A stretch of DNA of 64,000 nt from Paraflavisolibacter caeni. Lineage in GTDB: Bacteria > Bacteroidota > Bacteroidia > Chitinophagales > Chitinophagaceae. Where the stretch lies: NCBI RefSeq assembly GCF_025628885.1, contig NZ_JAOTIF010000023.1, forward strand, positions 44,013 to 108,012, given 5' to 3'. The notes under the pieces are model-generated. The model had not been told where the DNA came from and ran no database searches. It was given only the letters and a program-made list of their open reading frames with translations. Below, piece after piece: positions 27,702-36,917 of this stretch; position 1 is the stretch's first letter; each line of letters starts with the position of its first letter. A program made the translations under genes and the position numbers.

Positions 27702-27947
27702 TTATAAGCAATCATTTAAAAATTCATCTTTATCTTTTTCTCTTATCTCTCTCATGCACTCAATCAAAATGTGATTCAATAAATGAGCCATTTCCTTGTC
27801 AAAATATTCTTTTCCCGCGTTATCAATTTTAGCTGCTATTTTAAGTTTAATTCTAGCTTTTTTCGCTATTTCTATAACCTTGTCAATATCCTTCTCAGGG
27901 GAGACCCTGCCTGAAAATGCCAGGTGTTGAACGGATTCTGGAACAGG
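27702..27947 (-). pseudogene. Remnant of a GT4 glycosyltransferase
   Basis: In the gene-poor stretch 27615-28141 the minus strand carries a frame from a TAG at 27948-27950 to a TAA at 27702 without its own start. It reads HLAFSGRVSPEKDIDKVI, then LKIAAKID, EYFDKE and EKDKDEFLND. This is the standard middle section of GT4 (glycogen/starch-synthase-like) glycosyltransferases, where the pattern is xGRxxPEKG, LKIAAKxD, REYF and EKxEFL. Only about 80 of some 350 residues remain and both ends are missing, so it is a decayed fragment. The part upstream to about 28035 matches nothing I recognise. Confidence 0.6.
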
Positions 27948-28042
27948 CTATCCATCATATTGGTGTAAAAGGAGTTTTGCGCAGCGGGGCGTAAGGTTTC
28001 TACAGAATTGCTGTGATCTTTCAAAATACCCTTCGTTCTGCT

Positions 28043-28112
28043 AGGAGCAGACTTGAACTGCCGACCGCCTCAGGCGGATATGAATTCGATGCTCTAACCA
28101 GTTGAGCTACCT
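28043..28112 (-). pseudogene. Degenerate tRNA-Met copy
   Basis: Both the 3' part (AGGAGCAGACTTGAACTG) and the 5' part (GATGCTCTAACCAG) of the tRNA-Met at 59260-59333 are present, and the CAT anticodon is still there. However, the acceptor stem is broken and the region of the anticodon 3' stem and variable loop is replaced by the palindrome CCGCCTGAGGCGG. It is unlikely to be functional; it marks an older recombination event at the tRNA locus. Confidence 0.65.
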
Positions 28113-28141
28113 AATTACTTATAGAACTGTACCTATTTACT

Positions 28142-28429
28142 TCACTTGGAAATAAAACCTGTTTGCATGTAATCAGCTGTAATTTTCTTGTGTATCCATT
28201 CCCTTCCTTTTCCGCTTTTTAGAAAAGCCTCTCTTTCCATTGCCTTACTTTTTATTTCAAAATGCTCGCAATAAATAACTGTCCATGGCCGAAACTTTAT
28301 GGTCCATCCCTTTTTCCCTAATTGATTATGGCTCTTAAATCGTTCAATAAGATTGGAAGTAAAACCTATGTAAATCTTGCTAAAATTTGGAGAATATAGA
28401 ATGTACATTGTATAAACCATACGGTACAT
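28142..28429 (-). CDS. GIY-YIG nuclease-domain protein
   Basis: Small protein of 95 residues of the UPF0213/YhbQ-like GIY-YIG group. The core is MYILYSPNFSKIYIGFTSN with the two Tyr-containing motifs, followed by IERFKSHN (catalytic Arg region) and EREAFLKSGKGREW (metal-binding Glu). Start codons at 28429, 28420 or 28408 are all possible. Bacteroidota genomes carry many such single-domain copies. A damaged copy lies at 32600-32732, also next to a tRNA-Met fragment. Confidence 0.8.
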   Translation of the reverse strand: MYRMVYTMYILYSPNFSKIYIGFTSNLIERFKSHNQLGKKGWTIKFRPWTVIYCEHFEIKSKAMEREAFLKSGKGREWIHKKITADYMQTGFISK

Positions 28430-28462
28430 TAATAATAGCAGCTATAATGCGTGATGATAGTA

Positions 28463-29722
28463 TTAAAAAGTTTCTTGAAGGTAGAGATATATTCCCCAAC
28501 TCCCATCCATTCCATATCCAACGTCTAAAGTGACATTAACACGGGTGCGTTTGTCCATCAGCATTCGCAATCCTATGCCGGTGCCCAATGCTACACCATC
28601 AAATAGTTTTTGTGAATCGCTGCTGGCCTGGGTGGCATTGATAAAGGCTACACCACTAAAAAATCCGCTACGTGAAACGGGGAACCGGTATTCCATCTCA
28701 TTGTATAATAAATTAATTCCTCGTATGCGACCTTGAACATAACCCCTGCCGGAACGGTTATAGGCATCCCACCCGATGGCTGGCAAGGCCAGGTAAGGAA
28801 TGTTACCTGAAGTAGTAAAATTTCCAGTGCTCCAAAAGGCCAAAATCTTCCTGAATTTTTCCCTGCTAAGACGCAAGAAATAACGGGCATCATAGGTAAG
28901 AAAGGTACTGGCCTGTGAGTTTTTAAAAAGCGCTGGATTGATACGCGCTGACAGTGACAACAAATAACCCTTGTAGGTATTAATTATGTGATCACGCGTG
29001 TCAGCTATTGCGATAAATTTTATTCCATTGGTCACGTAGTTTTCGGTGTTGAAATTTCGTCCGGTGGAGTATTGATAGTGTTGGGTCTCATACCGGTTGC
29101 TGGAGTCGGCAGACAGGTTTAGTTCAAGGTCGTCAATCGCAAAATGGTAATCTATGGCAATACCCAGGCCCAGGTAAAAAGGTGTTTGGCCCAGTTTACG
29201 TGAAACATCCTCATAGAATCGTAGATAGTTAAAGTTCATATCTTCTGCCAGTGGATGTTTACTGGTGCCCACATCGTTGACTGTAAAATCATTTTGGGTA
29301 TTTTCGCTGGAACGCAATCCCAGGCCATAGGTAGGTTGTGTAAATATCAGAAATCGCCAATCGCCTTGCAGGTTCCATTTATTTTGATCCAAAAATACTT
29401 TTGTTCGGATGTTGACCATTATTTGTTTTTTCGTAGTGAACTGAGCATTCATCAACGCTGAGGAAAGATTTGTAAGGCCGCCATCAAATAAACGACTCAG
29501 GCTAACGGAAGCACCCAGCGCAAATCCATTAGCGGGTCCGTAAGCTATTACAGGGAGAAGGGTGACATAATTTTTTCCAGTTACTACTTCAACTTTGGAG
29601 GTGTCGCGGGACTTTTTACTTCCCCCTAAAGCATCGCGTAGATCCTTCGTTAACGGTTGAGCCCCGGCATTCCAGGAGAGGATTAATAAAACAATGACTA
29701 AATTTATTTTGCAGTGCTTCAT
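28463..29722 (-). CDS. BamA/TamA-like outer membrane barrel protein
   Basis: 419 residues from the ATG at 29722, chosen because MKHCKINLVIVLLILSWNAG is a perfect signal peptide; an upstream ATG at 29764 would bury it. The remainder alternates amphipathic strands and turns as in a 16-strand barrel: VTLLPVIAYGPANGFALGA at the start, repeated short strands with aromatic ends, GRGYVQGR (RGF/Y-like loop 6 motif), and a last strand ending GSWGIYLYLQETF. No POTRA domains are present, as in the surface-antigen-only branch. The function is unknown, possibly insertion or export at the outer membrane. Confidence 0.7.
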   Translation of the reverse strand: MKHCKINLVIVLLILSWNAGAQPLTKDLRDALGGSKKSRDTSKVEVVTGKNYVTLLPVIAYGPANGFALGASVSLSRLFDGGLTNLSSALMNAQFTTKKQIMVNIRTKVFLDQNKWNLQGDWRFLIFTQPTYGLGLRSSENTQNDFTVNDVGTSKHPLAEDMNFNYLRFYEDVSRKLGQTPFYLGLGIAIDYHFAIDDLELNLSADSSNRYETQHYQYSTGRNFNTENYVTNGIKFIAIADTRDHIINTYKGYLLSLSARINPALFKNSQASTFLTYDARYFLRLSREKFRKILAFWSTGNFTTSGNIPYLALPAIGWDAYNRSGRGYVQGRIRGINLLYNEMEYRFPVSRSGFFSGVAFINATQASSDSQKLFDGVALGTGIGLRMLMDKRTRVNVTLDVGYGMDGSWGIYLYLQETF

Positions 29723-29916
29723 TGGATGAATAGTCTCTACGATAATTGTTAGTCCACTATACACTTCAATTCTTCAGTTTTATCTAAACTGTAAAATCAA
29801 AGTTTGCTCCAACATTACTGGTCACTTCATATGCTTCGCTAAAAAACGAAGGATCTAAAATTAGGAATTTTTAACTTTAGGGAACAATAGCTACTCATGG
29901 GAAGCTTACGACTTTA

Positions 29917-29943
29917 TCTATTAGATTTACAAAATCTAATAGA
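29917..29943. promoter_or_regulatory. 12-bp perfect inverted repeat upstream of OMP gene
   Basis: TCTATTAGATTT at 29917-29928 and its complement at 29932-29943 are separated by three bases. It lies 51 bp before the start of the gene at 29995, in the divergent spacer. It could be an operator or a terminator hairpin without a clear T-tract. Confidence 0.5.
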
Positions 29944-29994
29944 ATTTTTAATAACCTTATTTGCTTTTTTAACTAATGAATTATTTTATTCATT

Positions 29995-31107
29995 ATGAAA
30001 CAAGTTCTGGTTATTCTGATTTTCATTTCCATCCATGGATTTGGCCAGGTGTATTCGAATAAAGAGGTGGGAAAAAAAAACATTGATTTAATTGATAGCC
30101 TTAAGAATTCGGAATATCCCTATGTGCTACCGATCTGGGGTGAAAAGGCTCACAAGGCGGGTTATACGCTACCGCTCTCGGCAGGCATCAGCACACAGTA
30201 TGTTTGGCAAGAGTCGGAAGTAGTAATCGATAATCTTCATGCCGCAATTAACGACGGTGAGTTAGTTGATGTAAGCGAGTTTGCCCGTTTGTATAATACC
30301 ATCACAAAATTACATGCAGTCAATATTCGTCCAGATTTATGGATTTTACCCTTTTTGAACTTCTACGGTATTTTAGCTCAATCCAATCCCTCCACTACCA
30401 CTTCCGTTGGAATTTTTTTACCGGATTCCACTGGCAATTTTGAACAGGTGGTTGAATTTCAAGTCAATTCTGCTAATAAAGCTACATCGGTGGGGTTTGG
30501 CATTACGCCCACCATTGGAGTAGGCGGAGGATGGATGGCTTGGGATATGAATTTTACCTGGACCGATATCCCCACATTATCAAGTCCGGCTTTTGCGTTC
30601 GTGATGGGCCCTCGTTTTGGTAAATCATTTCGTTTTAAAAATCCTGCACGTAACCTTAACTTCTGGGTAGGGGCATTCAGATTAAGTTTAAACTCAGGTA
30701 CGGAAGGCGTTTTCAAACTGGATGAAGTAGTCGACACCGAAACCTTCCAGGCAAAGGTTGATCAAGGACTCGACGCATTGGATCAACGTTATACTGAAGT
30801 GGAGATGTGGTGGAATAACCTTTCCGAATCTGAAAAGCGCAATCCAGCTAACAAAGCGCGTTATACAGCGGCGAATCGAGTTTTCGATGCAGCAGGAAAA
30901 TTACTGACTGGGTTAGATGAAGCTGCAACCCATATAGAAGAAAGTACAATCAGCTATTCTATGGATAAACGGCCGAAAGATAAATGGAACTTTACGGTGG
31001 GCGCCCAATATCAAATCAATAAGCATTGGATGATCAGAGGTGAGTATGGATTTCTGGGATCACGGAATCAGTTTATTGGCGGACTTCAATACCGATTTGG
31101 ATTGTAA
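29995..31107 (+). CDS. Putative outer membrane protein, unknown family
   Basis: 370 residues; signal peptide MKQVLVILIFISIHGFGQ. The mature part has strand-like segments at both ends (LPLSAGISTQYVW, FGITPTIGVGGGWMAWDMNF, WNFTVGAQYQINKHWMIRGE, GGLQYRFGL with C-terminal aromatic/Leu), consistent with a small beta-barrel. A helical charged insert (about 235-305) interrupts them. The ending resembles outer-membrane barrels. The exact family is not recognised. It is transcribed away from the BamA-like gene. Confidence 0.6.
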   Translation: MKQVLVILIFISIHGFGQVYSNKEVGKKNIDLIDSLKNSEYPYVLPIWGEKAHKAGYTLPLSAGISTQYVWQESEVVIDNLHAAINDGELVDVSEFARLYNTITKLHAVNIRPDLWILPFLNFYGILAQSNPSTTTSVGIFLPDSTGNFEQVVEFQVNSANKATSVGFGITPTIGVGGGWMAWDMNFTWTDIPTLSSPAFAFVMGPRFGKSFRFKNPARNLNFWVGAFRLSLNSGTEGVFKLDEVVDTETFQAKVDQGLDALDQRYTEVEMWWNNLSESEKRNPANKARYTAANRVFDAAGKLLTGLDEAATHIEESTISYSMDKRPKDKWNFTVGAQYQINKHWMIRGEYGFLGSRNQFIGGLQYRFGL

Positions 31108-31236
31108 CTGAAATGTATCGTTGACTTCTGTAGTTTAGACCGATCATCGGGAATTTACTTACTCGGTATATTGTCGGTTCAGAAGAAATAGGCGAAACGT
31201 TGTATTGATCATGTTTAATGTGGGAACATACGTTCC

Positions 31237-31446
31237 TTAATCTTTTGACAATAAAACCTTGATGGATGCTACTTCTCTAACCCATCGCGCGTGTTTTTTA
31301 TCTTGAGGTGCAACTATCCTGAAAGGCCCTTCTCCTGATGGTAACGGCTTGCCATCAACCGATGTGGCTAGCAGTACCGAGGCTGTCTGAGGAAACCCTT
31401 TACAGGCCTGACTTTTACCCAGTATGCCCTTGACGTAGGGGCATAA
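31237..31446 (-). pseudogene. C-terminal remnant of a molybdopterin-binding-domain protein
   Basis: The spacer 31108-31517 has no intact gene. The minus strand has about 65 codons ending in TAA at 31237: KGILGKSQACKGFP, SVDGKPLPSGEGPFRIVAP, KKHARWVREVASIKVL. DGKPL, GPFRIVxP and ARWVRxVxSIxVL are the final signature of the sulfite-oxidase-like molybdopterin domain. Everything upstream is missing. The fragment stops exactly where the tRNA-type terminator and tRNA fragment at 31442 begin, so it was probably cut by recombination there. Confidence 0.55.
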
Positions 31447-31509
31447 AAAAGCTCTGAACTACGCGTCCAGAGCTCTCTTAGTAGCGAGGTGCAGACTTGA
31501 ACTGCCGGC
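31442..31509 (-). pseudogene. tRNA-Met 3' fragment with its terminator
   Basis: 31482-31509 matches the last 28 bases of the tRNA-Met gene (TAGCGAGG, ACTTGAACTGCC) with two differences. 31447-31477 holds a terminator hairpin (AGCTCTGGAC with GTTCAGAGCT, then T6 on the minus strand) related to the terminator of the intact tRNA gene. The 5' half is absent. It is best explained as a scar of an earlier integration or excision at a tRNA. Confidence 0.65.
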
Positions 31510-31517
31510 CGCATTGC

Positions 31518-32471
31518 TCATTTTTCGTCCAGCAGCTCTTTTTTTATTCCGGCCAGCTCTGCCAATTTTTCATCACTCACTTTGGGATATTCAAGATCTA
31601 AAGAGTCAAGCGTATTGATAATTGCTGATGCCACTACCACTCTTGCAAAGCCTTTATTGTCGGCAGGAACTACATACCAGGGAGCATCTTCTGTGGCTGT
31701 GTTCCTGATCAGGTCTTCATAGGCTTCCATATACTGCTTCCTGTACTTTCTTTCTTTTGCATCAGCAGCAGAAAACTTCCAATTTTTATCGGGGTTATCG
31801 ATCCGTTCGAGAAAACGCTTTTTTTGTTCTTTGGCTGACACATTCAGGAAAAATTTACAAACCATTGTTCCGTTATGGTTCAGGTATTTTTCAAAATTAC
31901 AGATGTCGTCAAGGCGTTCCTGCCAAATATTTTTTGTCACCAGTTTTTGGGGAAGCTTTTGCCTGGCTAGCAATTCCTGGTGCACACGTACCACCAGTAC
32001 TTCTTCATAATAAGAACGGTTGAAAATGCCAATGCGCCCACGTTCGGGTAAATGTTTCTGACAGCGCCATAGGTAATCATGGTCGAGGTCTTCTGACGAA
32101 GGTGTTTTAAAAGAACTTACCTGGCAGCCCTGTGGGTTGATGCCCGACATTACATGCTTGATGGCGCCATCCTTTCCGGCGGCGTCCATGGCCTGGAATA
32201 TCAGTAGTATCGACCATTTATCCTGAGCGTACAAGATATCCTGCAACGTCGCCAGTGCATCCACTCCCAGCTCAAGAGCCTGTTTGACAAGGGGCTTGTC
32301 TTCCGGTCCCAAACCGCCATCGTCATCAGGGTCATAATCTTTCAGCTTGAAGCCCTTTCCTTCGGTTACGCAAAACTTATTAGAGAATTTTTTAGCCCTG
32401 CGAATAAGCTCCTTCCTGCTTATTTCGGGCAATTCTGCAAGCGCGTCTTTGTTTGTGTTGTCGTTCTTCAT
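31518..32471 (-). CDS. Polyphosphate kinase 2 family protein
   Basis: Cytoplasmic PPK2 enzyme of 317 residues that moves phosphate between polyphosphate and nucleotides. Walker A-like FQAMDAAGKDGAIKHV, the lid region FNRSYYEEVLVVRVH and the segment RFLERIDNPDKNWKFS are all characteristic. DAPWYVVPADNKGFARVVV near the end completes the fold. Length fits the single-domain class. Whether it phosphorylates AMP, ADP or GDP cannot be told by eye. It is monocistronic and its stop is only 9 bp from the tRNA fragment at 31482-31509. Confidence 0.9.
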   Translation of the reverse strand: MKNDNTNKDALAELPEISRKELIRRAKKFSNKFCVTEGKGFKLKDYDPDDDGGLGPEDKPLVKQALELGVDALATLQDILYAQDKWSILLIFQAMDAAGKDGAIKHVMSGINPQGCQVSSFKTPSSEDLDHDYLWRCQKHLPERGRIGIFNRSYYEEVLVVRVHQELLARQKLPQKLVTKNIWQERLDDICNFEKYLNHNGTMVCKFFLNVSAKEQKKRFLERIDNPDKNWKFSAADAKERKYRKQYMEAYEDLIRNTATEDAPWYVVPADNKGFARVVVASAIINTLDSLDLEYPKVSDEKLAELAGIKKELLDEK

Positions 32472-32599
32472 AAAACAATTATTTTATGTTGATGCTACTG
32501 TTAGCCGGGGCTCAGTCATTCAAACAAATCTTAATAAATATAGTAACTTTCCCTTACTATCGGCATCGATTGAGCGAGTTTATCTTTAATATAAACGAT

Positions 32600-32732
32600 A
32601 GTTCATCCCTTTTTTCCCAACTCATTAAGGCTCTTGAATCGTTCAATAAGATTTGGATCAAGTAAAACCTATGTAAATCTTGCCACAACTTGGGGGATAT
32701 AGAATGTACACTGTATAAACCATACCGTACAT
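32600..32732 (-). pseudogene. Broken GIY-YIG gene copy
   Basis: From ATG 32732 the frame reads MYGMVYTVYILYPPS and KIYIGFT, then stops. The DNA stays similar to 28142-28429 for about 130 bp, but a four-base insertion after the GFT codons causes a frameshift and stop. It belongs to the spacer 32472-33067, whose other content is the 81-bp tRNA repeat and AT-rich DNA. Confidence 0.7.
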
Positions 32733-32774
32733 TAAAGATAACTGGCAAAGGAAGCTTTTCAAATGGGGCAAGAA

Positions 32775-32855
32775 ACAAAAAAGCCCCGAACTTTCATCCA
32801 GAGCTTTAAAGCGTAGCGAGGAGCAGACTTGAACTGCCGACCTTCGGGTTATGAA
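32775..32855. repeat. attL-type direct repeat: tRNA-Met 3' half plus terminator
   Basis: 81 bp identical to 59221-59301. It contains the tRNA terminator (AGCTCTGGA paired with TTCGGGGCT, T6) and bases from the anticodon loop to the 3' end of the tRNA-Met gene (32814-32855). The identity stops at the 5' edge of the anticodon loop (TTCATAA). This is the original tRNA 3' half displaced by the island. Confidence 0.9.
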
Positions 32856-33067
32856 AACCAATAAGTTATATTGATATGAGTTCATTTTGATACCCTTTTT
32901 GAAACCTAATCAACTAATTAAGGCCTATAAATCTGAGATAACTTCTTAATTTAAAGTGCCGAGCAATTGTTATTAAATATTAATTGGTTTTAGACTATTG
33001 GGCAACAAATAGGATATAAAACTTGAATAAGATAAGAATTTAAAAGCAAAAAAGTGATAGATACTCT

Positions 33068-36000
33068 TTAATTGCCCTTTAATATTTCAACTGCTCTTTC
33101 ATATTCATTCATCACAATAAATAATGCAGTTCCCATTAAATTAAATTCACGATATATTATAATACGAATCAATCTTATGAGCTTCTCATTATGAATAATT
33201 CCACTCAGCATTGATAGTAAAATTCTTTGAATAGTTATCCCAAGCTCCTCATCGGTCGATAATGAATTGAGATACAATAATTTGATTAACCTTATTGTGA
33301 CACCAAAAACCTCTGGACTAGGGTTAAAGTAGGGATTTAAATTAAGTAAAGCATAGCTATAAAAGTTTGTTTGCCCTTTCTTATTCTTTTTAAACTCTTC
33401 AAAAACTAGTTTTTCATTTAGACTTATACCAATATACCTTTGGGTTAGTAAAAATTCTGAAATACTTTCTATTTTTTCCGGTGCTAGATTTGAAATAAAA
33501 GACTGTGGAGACAAAATTCTTTTAGTAAACTGAGCAAAATTTCTTACGCAGAAAAAGTCACTTGTTATTAAATAGTATTCATCTTCCAGACCAACTAAGG
33601 AGTCGACAAGAGATTTCAAAACCTCATTATCACCTTTTTCCCTTGCCAAAAAGGAATGGAAGGAAACTCTTTTATCGATAATCAAAGGAAGACAATAATT
33701 ATTTATCCAATTTAGTATATCATTTAGATGTTCTAATCTCTTTTCATTGTAGTTATCAGGATAAAATTGAGGCTGAACACCTTCAACTGTAATTTTCAAC
33801 GAAAGCTTAGCTTCTTTTGCTAACCTTACCTCAACAATCTGACTCTTAAAATAATCAATTACAAAAGGAGAAACATAAAACTTTTCTGAATATTTTATGT
33901 TTAACTCGGTAAAGACCTTTGAAAATAATATGATAGAGGAAGCATCTAATATATACTTTCCATTTGTAGACACTTCATGATTAATATTGAATGTAGCTGG
34001 TAATGTAATAAATCCTTCACTCGAATTTGCTGAAGTAAAAAAGTTATAAGCGTCAATAAAGTTTCCCTTAAACACAGAAGCAGTTATTTCTGTAAATGAA
34101 AGAGTTCCATTGTAATAAGATTTAAGCTGTTCATTTATAAATTGTTCCATCATGCTCCCCTGAGCACCGAAAGCTTCAATTAACTGTTTTTCAAAATCTT
34201 TAAAATTGTCACCTTCTAAAGAAAACTTTTTCAATTGCAAATCAGATGTAGGATTCTCTGCTTCTCTAATTATTATATTGAAAAGAGCAGAGTATTTATT
34301 CATCACCTTTTTTATGATTGCTTTTTTAAATGAAAATCCTATTGACTCTTTCAAAAAAACTTCATCATTAACTTTTTTGCCTAAAAAAGAGTCAACCAAA
34401 ATGCTGTTTGACTCTTTTTTATTTATTTCAATTATTCTTTCGATTCCTTCAATTTCGTACAACACAAATGAACCACTTACAACCTCTGGAAAGTCTTCAA
34501 ATAAAGTTTCTGGAAAATGAGTTGTATTGGATATAAAAGCCTGTCTTGCACGTTTATTTTCATTTTTAGAAGCACACTTATATAATATATCTAATGCAAT
34601 TTCAAATAAGCCACTCTGCGCATAGATATTTGAACTATTAATTGCATCAAATTCATTATCAAATAATACTCCTTTAACTGTATTACTTAATTCATGTAAT
34701 AATTGTTTTTTATCCTGCCTATTTAAGGCCAACAAAAGTAGAGATAGAAATTCTTTATTGTTAGGGAATATTTTATATCCGAGTTCCGCAATTTTTTCAA
34801 TTTCTGTCCAATCCTCAATATATTGTCTGTAATAGATTTCTGTTTTTAAAAAATCTATTTTTAAACTAACATTTATGCGCCACCATTTCAATATTTTAAT
34901 AAGCTCAACTTTATCAGCTTCCTTATATTCAATTAAACACCATATATATAAATACAAATCTTTACTTGGGACCGTTGTATTTACATAGCTTTTCAGAAAT
35001 GAAATACATTCACCTAAAAGGCGGTATTTATAAAGTGCTCTAGCAATGAAAAAATCAAAAGATTTTGCTGGCTTAATAGTATTTTCTTTAATCGAAAGGA
35101 TTTGATTAAATCTTGAATTACATTCACCATCCTCTCCAAGCAGTGCATTAATAAAGAAGTCGAAAATTTGAGATAAATAAAGATTAGAGAACTGTTTAGA
35201 ATTAGAAATGTACTTTTTGAATGATGAAACATCTTCTATTTTAATAAAAACATCTTCAACATTATTCAAAAGATTAAATAATACAGTTGCATCTATTATA
35301 TTAAAACAATCTACATAACCTTTAAGATTTATTAAAGCTAGGTCTTTATTTCCTTTTATCTTATGTAGAATACAGCTGATTAGCTCTTTTAAACCTGAAT
35401 TGTTCTCAGTCTCAGTAGGTGAAAAACTTGAAATGTAGTATAAAGCCTTATCTAATTCATTTTTTTGAATAAGTATTTGAATTAGGCACATTATATTTCC
35501 TACTACCGGGTTCTTAAGTACAGAGAAATCTCTTTCTAATTCGTACAAGTCCGAACTTGAATCCGATAAAGCAGTGAAATAGCTATTATAATAAAAATAA
35601 AGCTTGTACTTTTCCTTAATCTCGCTCTCTCTGAAAGTAGCTTCAAAGATTTTTAATAGCTCTTTCAGATACTGCACTCTTTTATTATTTAGAACTTCAT
35701 CATCAAAATCGAATGGATGGGAAGAATTCTCTTGATGGTAAAGATTTAAATTTATCGCTGCTATTAAACTCCAATAATGTTTATTTTGATAAGAAAGATT
35801 ATCTGGAATAAGAGGCATGACTATATTATCCTTTAAATATTCATTCTGAAGTTTAAATACTACATCAAAATCTTTCAGTGAAATATATAAATGATAAATA
35901 AGTATTATAAACACTTTATCTTCTAAAACTTTCTTCGGAATAGTACTTATTTTATGTAAAAAATCTCCCTCAGTAAGTTTGAACTTAATAAACCATGCAT

Positions 36001-36841
36001 TAGGGTTATAGTCATCTTTATCAATTATAATTGTGGCTAATTCATTTGATTTATCAATATCGCCATTGTTGAGATATTCAATAGCAGCTCTTAATGTGTA
36101 ATCTAAATCTCCTTTGTTGTATTTATAGGCTTTAATATAGTAATCTTTTTGAGTATTAGCTTCATCATCTAAGTCTTCCCAACATAATCCTTTTAGAAAA
36201 TAAACTTTACATTGTATTTCATCTGTCATCTTCCCATTATCCTTAATGCTTGCTTCCAATGATTCAAGTCTTCGAAGAGCAGTTTTATGTTTAAAAGATT
36301 TTATGTCATCTTTTATTTCTTTAAGCTGCCTGATATACTCTCCTTTTAAAGAATCGTCAATTTGAAGAACAGTCCTACTCAAAGAACTCGTCAATTGGTT
36401 TAGCTGCTCATATATTTGGAAAATTTTGTCCTTATAAGTAAACTCTATTTCTAATTTCTTAAGATTCTTATGTTTCGATAAATTGCTTCTGAATAAGTCA
36501 AAAAAATCGTTTAACTCCTCTATAGTTGGTGGTATTATATGCTGCTTATCAAGCAATAATCTTTGCAATGCATTAACGTCAAATTCATTAAAAAATGAAA
36601 AATGCAGAAGTTCTTCAACAAATGCTTGTGAAATATAGAAAGCTATCCTGTTATCTTTTTCATTTATTTTATGGACACTCTGATACTGTGTTAAACTTTC
36701 GTTTATAACACCACTTAACTCTTGTTCAAATTTGGTTACATTTCCAAAAAAGTTCTTAATATAGCTGTCACCCCTTTTTTGAAGATACCCAAAAACCAAC
36801 TTTTTGCCGGTAGCTAAAGCTATTGTAGATATATCCATCAT
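33068..36841 (-). CDS. Large TPR / PIN-domain protein, putative defence component
   Basis: About 1257 residues from ATG 36841 (ATG 36880 would add 13). The N-terminal 130 residues are a helical domain of unknown type. A long run of TPR-like helices follows (about 150-770). A beta-rich patch with EVVSGSFVLYEIEG and DSFLGKKVNDEVFL resembles a GreA/B C-terminal-like barrel. Then comes a PIN-like nuclease domain: first Asp in YILDASSIILF (979 in the 1270-residue numbering) and second Asp in YYLITSDFF (1108). From memory, PIN-TPR-GreAB-C fusions have been listed among predicted conflict systems. It is the last gene of the R-M operon, 76 bp after the methyltransferase stop. Confidence 0.6.
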   Translation of the reverse strand: MMDISTIALATGKKLVFGYLQKRGDSYIKNFFGNVTKFEQELSGVINESLTQYQSVHKINEKDNRIAFYISQAFVEELLHFSFFNEFDVNALQRLLLDKQHIIPPTIEELNDFFDLFRSNLSKHKNLKKLEIEFTYKDKIFQIYEQLNQLTSSLSRTVLQIDDSLKGEYIRQLKEIKDDIKSFKHKTALRRLESLEASIKDNGKMTDEIQCKVYFLKGLCWEDLDDEANTQKDYYIKAYKYNKGDLDYTLRAAIEYLNNGDIDKSNELATIIIDKDDYNPNAWFIKFKLTEGDFLHKISTIPKKVLEDKVFIILIYHLYISLKDFDVVFKLQNEYLKDNIVMPLIPDNLSYQNKHYWSLIAAINLNLYHQENSSHPFDFDDEVLNNKRVQYLKELLKIFEATFRESEIKEKYKLYFYYNSYFTALSDSSSDLYELERDFSVLKNPVVGNIMCLIQILIQKNELDKALYYISSFSPTETENNSGLKELISCILHKIKGNKDLALINLKGYVDCFNIIDATVLFNLLNNVEDVFIKIEDVSSFKKYISNSKQFSNLYLSQIFDFFINALLGEDGECNSRFNQILSIKENTIKPAKSFDFFIARALYKYRLLGECISFLKSYVNTTVPSKDLYLYIWCLIEYKEADKVELIKILKWWRINVSLKIDFLKTEIYYRQYIEDWTEIEKIAELGYKIFPNNKEFLSLLLLALNRQDKKQLLHELSNTVKGVLFDNEFDAINSSNIYAQSGLFEIALDILYKCASKNENKRARQAFISNTTHFPETLFEDFPEVVSGSFVLYEIEGIERIIEINKKESNSILVDSFLGKKVNDEVFLKESIGFSFKKAIIKKVMNKYSALFNIIIREAENPTSDLQLKKFSLEGDNFKDFEKQLIEAFGAQGSMMEQFINEQLKSYYNGTLSFTEITASVFKGNFIDAYNFFTSANSSEGFITLPATFNINHEVSTNGKYILDASSIILFSKVFTELNIKYSEKFYVSPFVIDYFKSQIVEVRLAKEAKLSLKITVEGVQPQFYPDNYNEKRLEHLNDILNWINNYCLPLIIDKRVSFHSFLAREKGDNEVLKSLVDSLVGLEDEYYLITSDFFCVRNFAQFTKRILSPQSFISNLAPEKIESISEFLLTQRYIGISLNEKLVFEEFKKNKKGQTNFYSYALLNLNPYFNPSPEVFGVTIRLIKLLYLNSLSTDEELGITIQRILLSMLSGIIHNEKLIRLIRIIIYREFNLMGTALFIVMNEYERAVEILKGN

Positions 36842-36917
36842 GTATTTATTTAATTGAAAAATGGAACAACCTATACACATTATTATATAGATTATTCCAT
36901 TTTATTTAGGTACTTTC

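Noticed and set aside
28067..28079. CRISPR or tandem-repeat content anywhere in the window, prompted by short palindromes such as this one
   Set aside because: No regularly spaced repeats with unique spacers and no cas genes were seen.
31482..31509. Functional tRNA gene
   Set aside because: Only the 3' third of the cloverleaf is present; no D arm or anticodon arm can be built from the adjacent sequence.
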